Positions 57,601 through 60,600 of a stretch of DNA of 64,000 nucleotides are shown one piece after another. The translations under genes were made by a program, and so were the position numbers. Every line of letters begins with the position of its first letter. The stretch's first letter is position 1. Origin of the DNA: Climacteris rufus (taxonomy: Eukaryota > Chordata > Aves > Passeriformes > Climacteridae); the NCBI GenBank assembly GCA_013398175.1, contig VZRZ01004841.1, positions 1-64,000 of the forward strand. Reading direction: 5' to 3'. The notes beneath the pieces are model-generated. The model was not told the DNA's origin and ran no database searches. It saw only the letters and a program-made list of their open reading frames with translations.

Positions 57601-60600
57601 TTGGAAGAATATGTCTATCTTTCATAACTGCATATAATGCAAAGTTAGCTGAGCTATTTCTTAAATGGTTTGCTTGAGCACCCAAAGCAGTCCAAAATCT
57701 CCAGGGACACAGAAAAATTGGGTACATGAGGTGCATTGTTGAACTATTTAACTAATGCAGTGCAGTTTCTGGAACCTACCCTAGTGAGGATATCTGCATA
57801 TTGTGCAACACAATACACCATGTAATATGTGTATCTTTGCTACTATGGAGACAAAGTTACTATTTTGAATACTATCATCTAACTTCAAGGGTTGATTCTA
57901 TTTTATTCTACTGATAGACAAAAGAAGTATAGAGTGACTAAACCAATTGACCATGGTCACCCAGGAAGTCTAGTCTGCTTGAGTGTTACAGACATCAGAT
58001 AGTGAACTCAGTGGAAATATTAACAAGAATAGCTCAGCTATAGCATCAAGCACAACATAAATATGGGAGTAAAAGAAATGCAAAACACCAACTTTCTGTT
58101 GCTGCAGGGTACTCTGCTGTTGCTGTGAGCGGGTAGTTCTTGCTTGTGCCAGCCACTCTTGAACGCTGGGGCTTTGTGAGGAAACAAAGTCCAGATCACT
58201 CTCCTCCTTTTCTTGTAGTGATCCCTGCTTTAAGGAAGAAAAAGTAAGATTAAAGAAAATCTCTTACATTGTTACAGAGCTGGCAGGTCAACTCATCTAC
58301 TCAAAACCACCTCCCACATCTCAAGCTGCTGGCTCATGAAAATTCTAAAGTGAGCAATGACTTTAGATTTCTGATTTCTACTGGGTTTTGGTTACTAGCA
58401 AGAGAAGCATCCCTAAAAATGTAAAAATAAACACACATTACTGCACTAAGCAGTATCAGAGACCAGAGGTCAGAGACCATGGACTGATGTATTTCTAAAG
58501 ACTGTTCTGCTTCTAAAAACCAGCCTTGATCTGTAATGGAGAATGCAGCTTTGGCTGGCAGTGCAGGAATTCAGTGGTTTGTTTCTGCCAGGTTTTTAAT
58601 CAAAGTAAAGCAATTGTTTTGTCTAATTGAAAAGTAGAAAATTCTGGTTGTCATTCTGGTCAATATTTATCTATCAGTACATAAAAAACTCTATCTATAG
58701 TTGGCAGAAACACACTTGGTTAAAAGCAGATTATATGAACAGCAGAGAAAGTCACAAACCACAAAATGTTAGAACAGCACAGCAAAAGCAACAGTTCCTT
58801 CAATGCATATTTCTATAGTTACATTTTTCCAACACGAGTGACTAGACAGGCTTTTTGTGTAAGCAAAGCAAGAAAAAACAAATGCTTTAATAGCTTAAAA
58901 AAATGTTTTATCAACTTCTTAACTTCCAAAATCCATGTTGATTGCAAGTTTAAATCATTTTAGCAGTCAATGTATTCCAATGTAGGGATTTTAACATGCT
59001 CGGTCTGTTAAAGACAGACTTGTAGGTCTGGCTACTTACATGTACACATCTCTCTGGATTTATTTAATATTACTTGCAGTCATATGATGACTGTAGAGCT
59101 TGCACCTTTCGGGTTTTTTTTTGAAATCTTTAAGATCTAAAGGTGGGCCTTAATTCCTCTCCCATCTTGTCTATATATTTCATTTTCGTAGGATTCATCT
59201 TACGCTTATGATTCAGCTTTTATTCTATACAGATTAAGAGTGCCAAATGGTTTGGACATTACAGCAGACTCTCAAAAAAAAGACACTCTGTCTTCCAGAG
59301 GACCTTTCTCAAATCAGACAGGGATCAGCAGGGCTGAAGGTGGCTATGGAAATCCTACTTGCCTCACCTGGTGCTCCTCATGCTAACAACTGAGATGGAC
59401 CTTTGCACCAGTGTCCCTGGCACCAGCCACTGACACAGCAGAGTTTAGCTAAGTAGTGGAAGTTAGGTGTAAGATTAATTTTGAGGGATGATAAGTGTAC
59501 TGAATTTGAAAGGACTGATTAATGTTAGAGGATACAAACTGTAAGAGGAGCAAAACAAGCAAGAAGTATCTGGAGCTGGAAAGAACCCTTGCTTTATGAA
59601 AAAGCATAAAGAAAATTTTTTTCATAAAGCCCTTGCTTTATGAAAAAACTTTGTTTCACTACGGATTCAGTTTGCAGGTAAACTGGGATACTCTGTAGGA
59701 ACAAGTTTCTAGAAAAATTGACAGTTGGAGTGTGAACAGTGTTACAGAATGTCAGACTGGGCAAAGAAAATATGTGAGAGATAAAGGGAGTGGGGAATTT
59801 AAAATTTTCTATTACAAATTAGAAAACAGACAATCTTTCTGTAAATTCTGGAGAAAAAAAAAATCTGCTTCATTTTATATATTCTAAGGACTACAGCTGT
59901 TCAACTTGTAAATTTCTTTAGAGAACGGTATCTAGTTCTTTATTGCATTTGGGCAACCTGGTTGATTTCAGTTAGATTTTGGGTCTCTTTTTCTCTAGTA
60001 AGAGGACTGAGAAGCTACAATTTTGGAATTACACTAAAACAAATAAATAGTAATCTCATAGTTCCTGCAATAGCAAAGAATATAAAAGGGATTGTGGCAT
60101 TTGTTGATGCAATGAGGTTTTGCAAATATGCTATTGTATATACTTCTTAGATCAAAAGTATTTGTGAACCAGACTTTATCACTGTCAAATCACAGAATAT
60201 AAGTTTGAAAAAAATACAACTGCATTTTCATTTGAATTCTTTCTAAAGGAACTGCATTATGTTTTCTTTAAATAGCCAGGGAAATACATGCTTGAACCTG
60301 TCATTCCTGGGAACCGTCCAGTCTAGCACAGAAATAAACGGAAAATCCCTGAACAAGATAGTGATGAAATTGATCTTTCAAAGGACTTCACAATTATACT
60401 AACTTACATAAGGTATACTTTTTCTTCTGAAACTGGAGTCATTCCTCCCTCCTCCCTCACACATCCTTTGTAATAAAAAAGTAAAGAAACACTATCTGTT
60501 TGGCTTTTTGGTGGTTTTTTTTTGGTTTTTTTTTTTACTGCAGAATCCATTCTACTTCGTTTTTTTAAGGAGTCTATTCAGTTTCATTGCCCCTAAAGCA

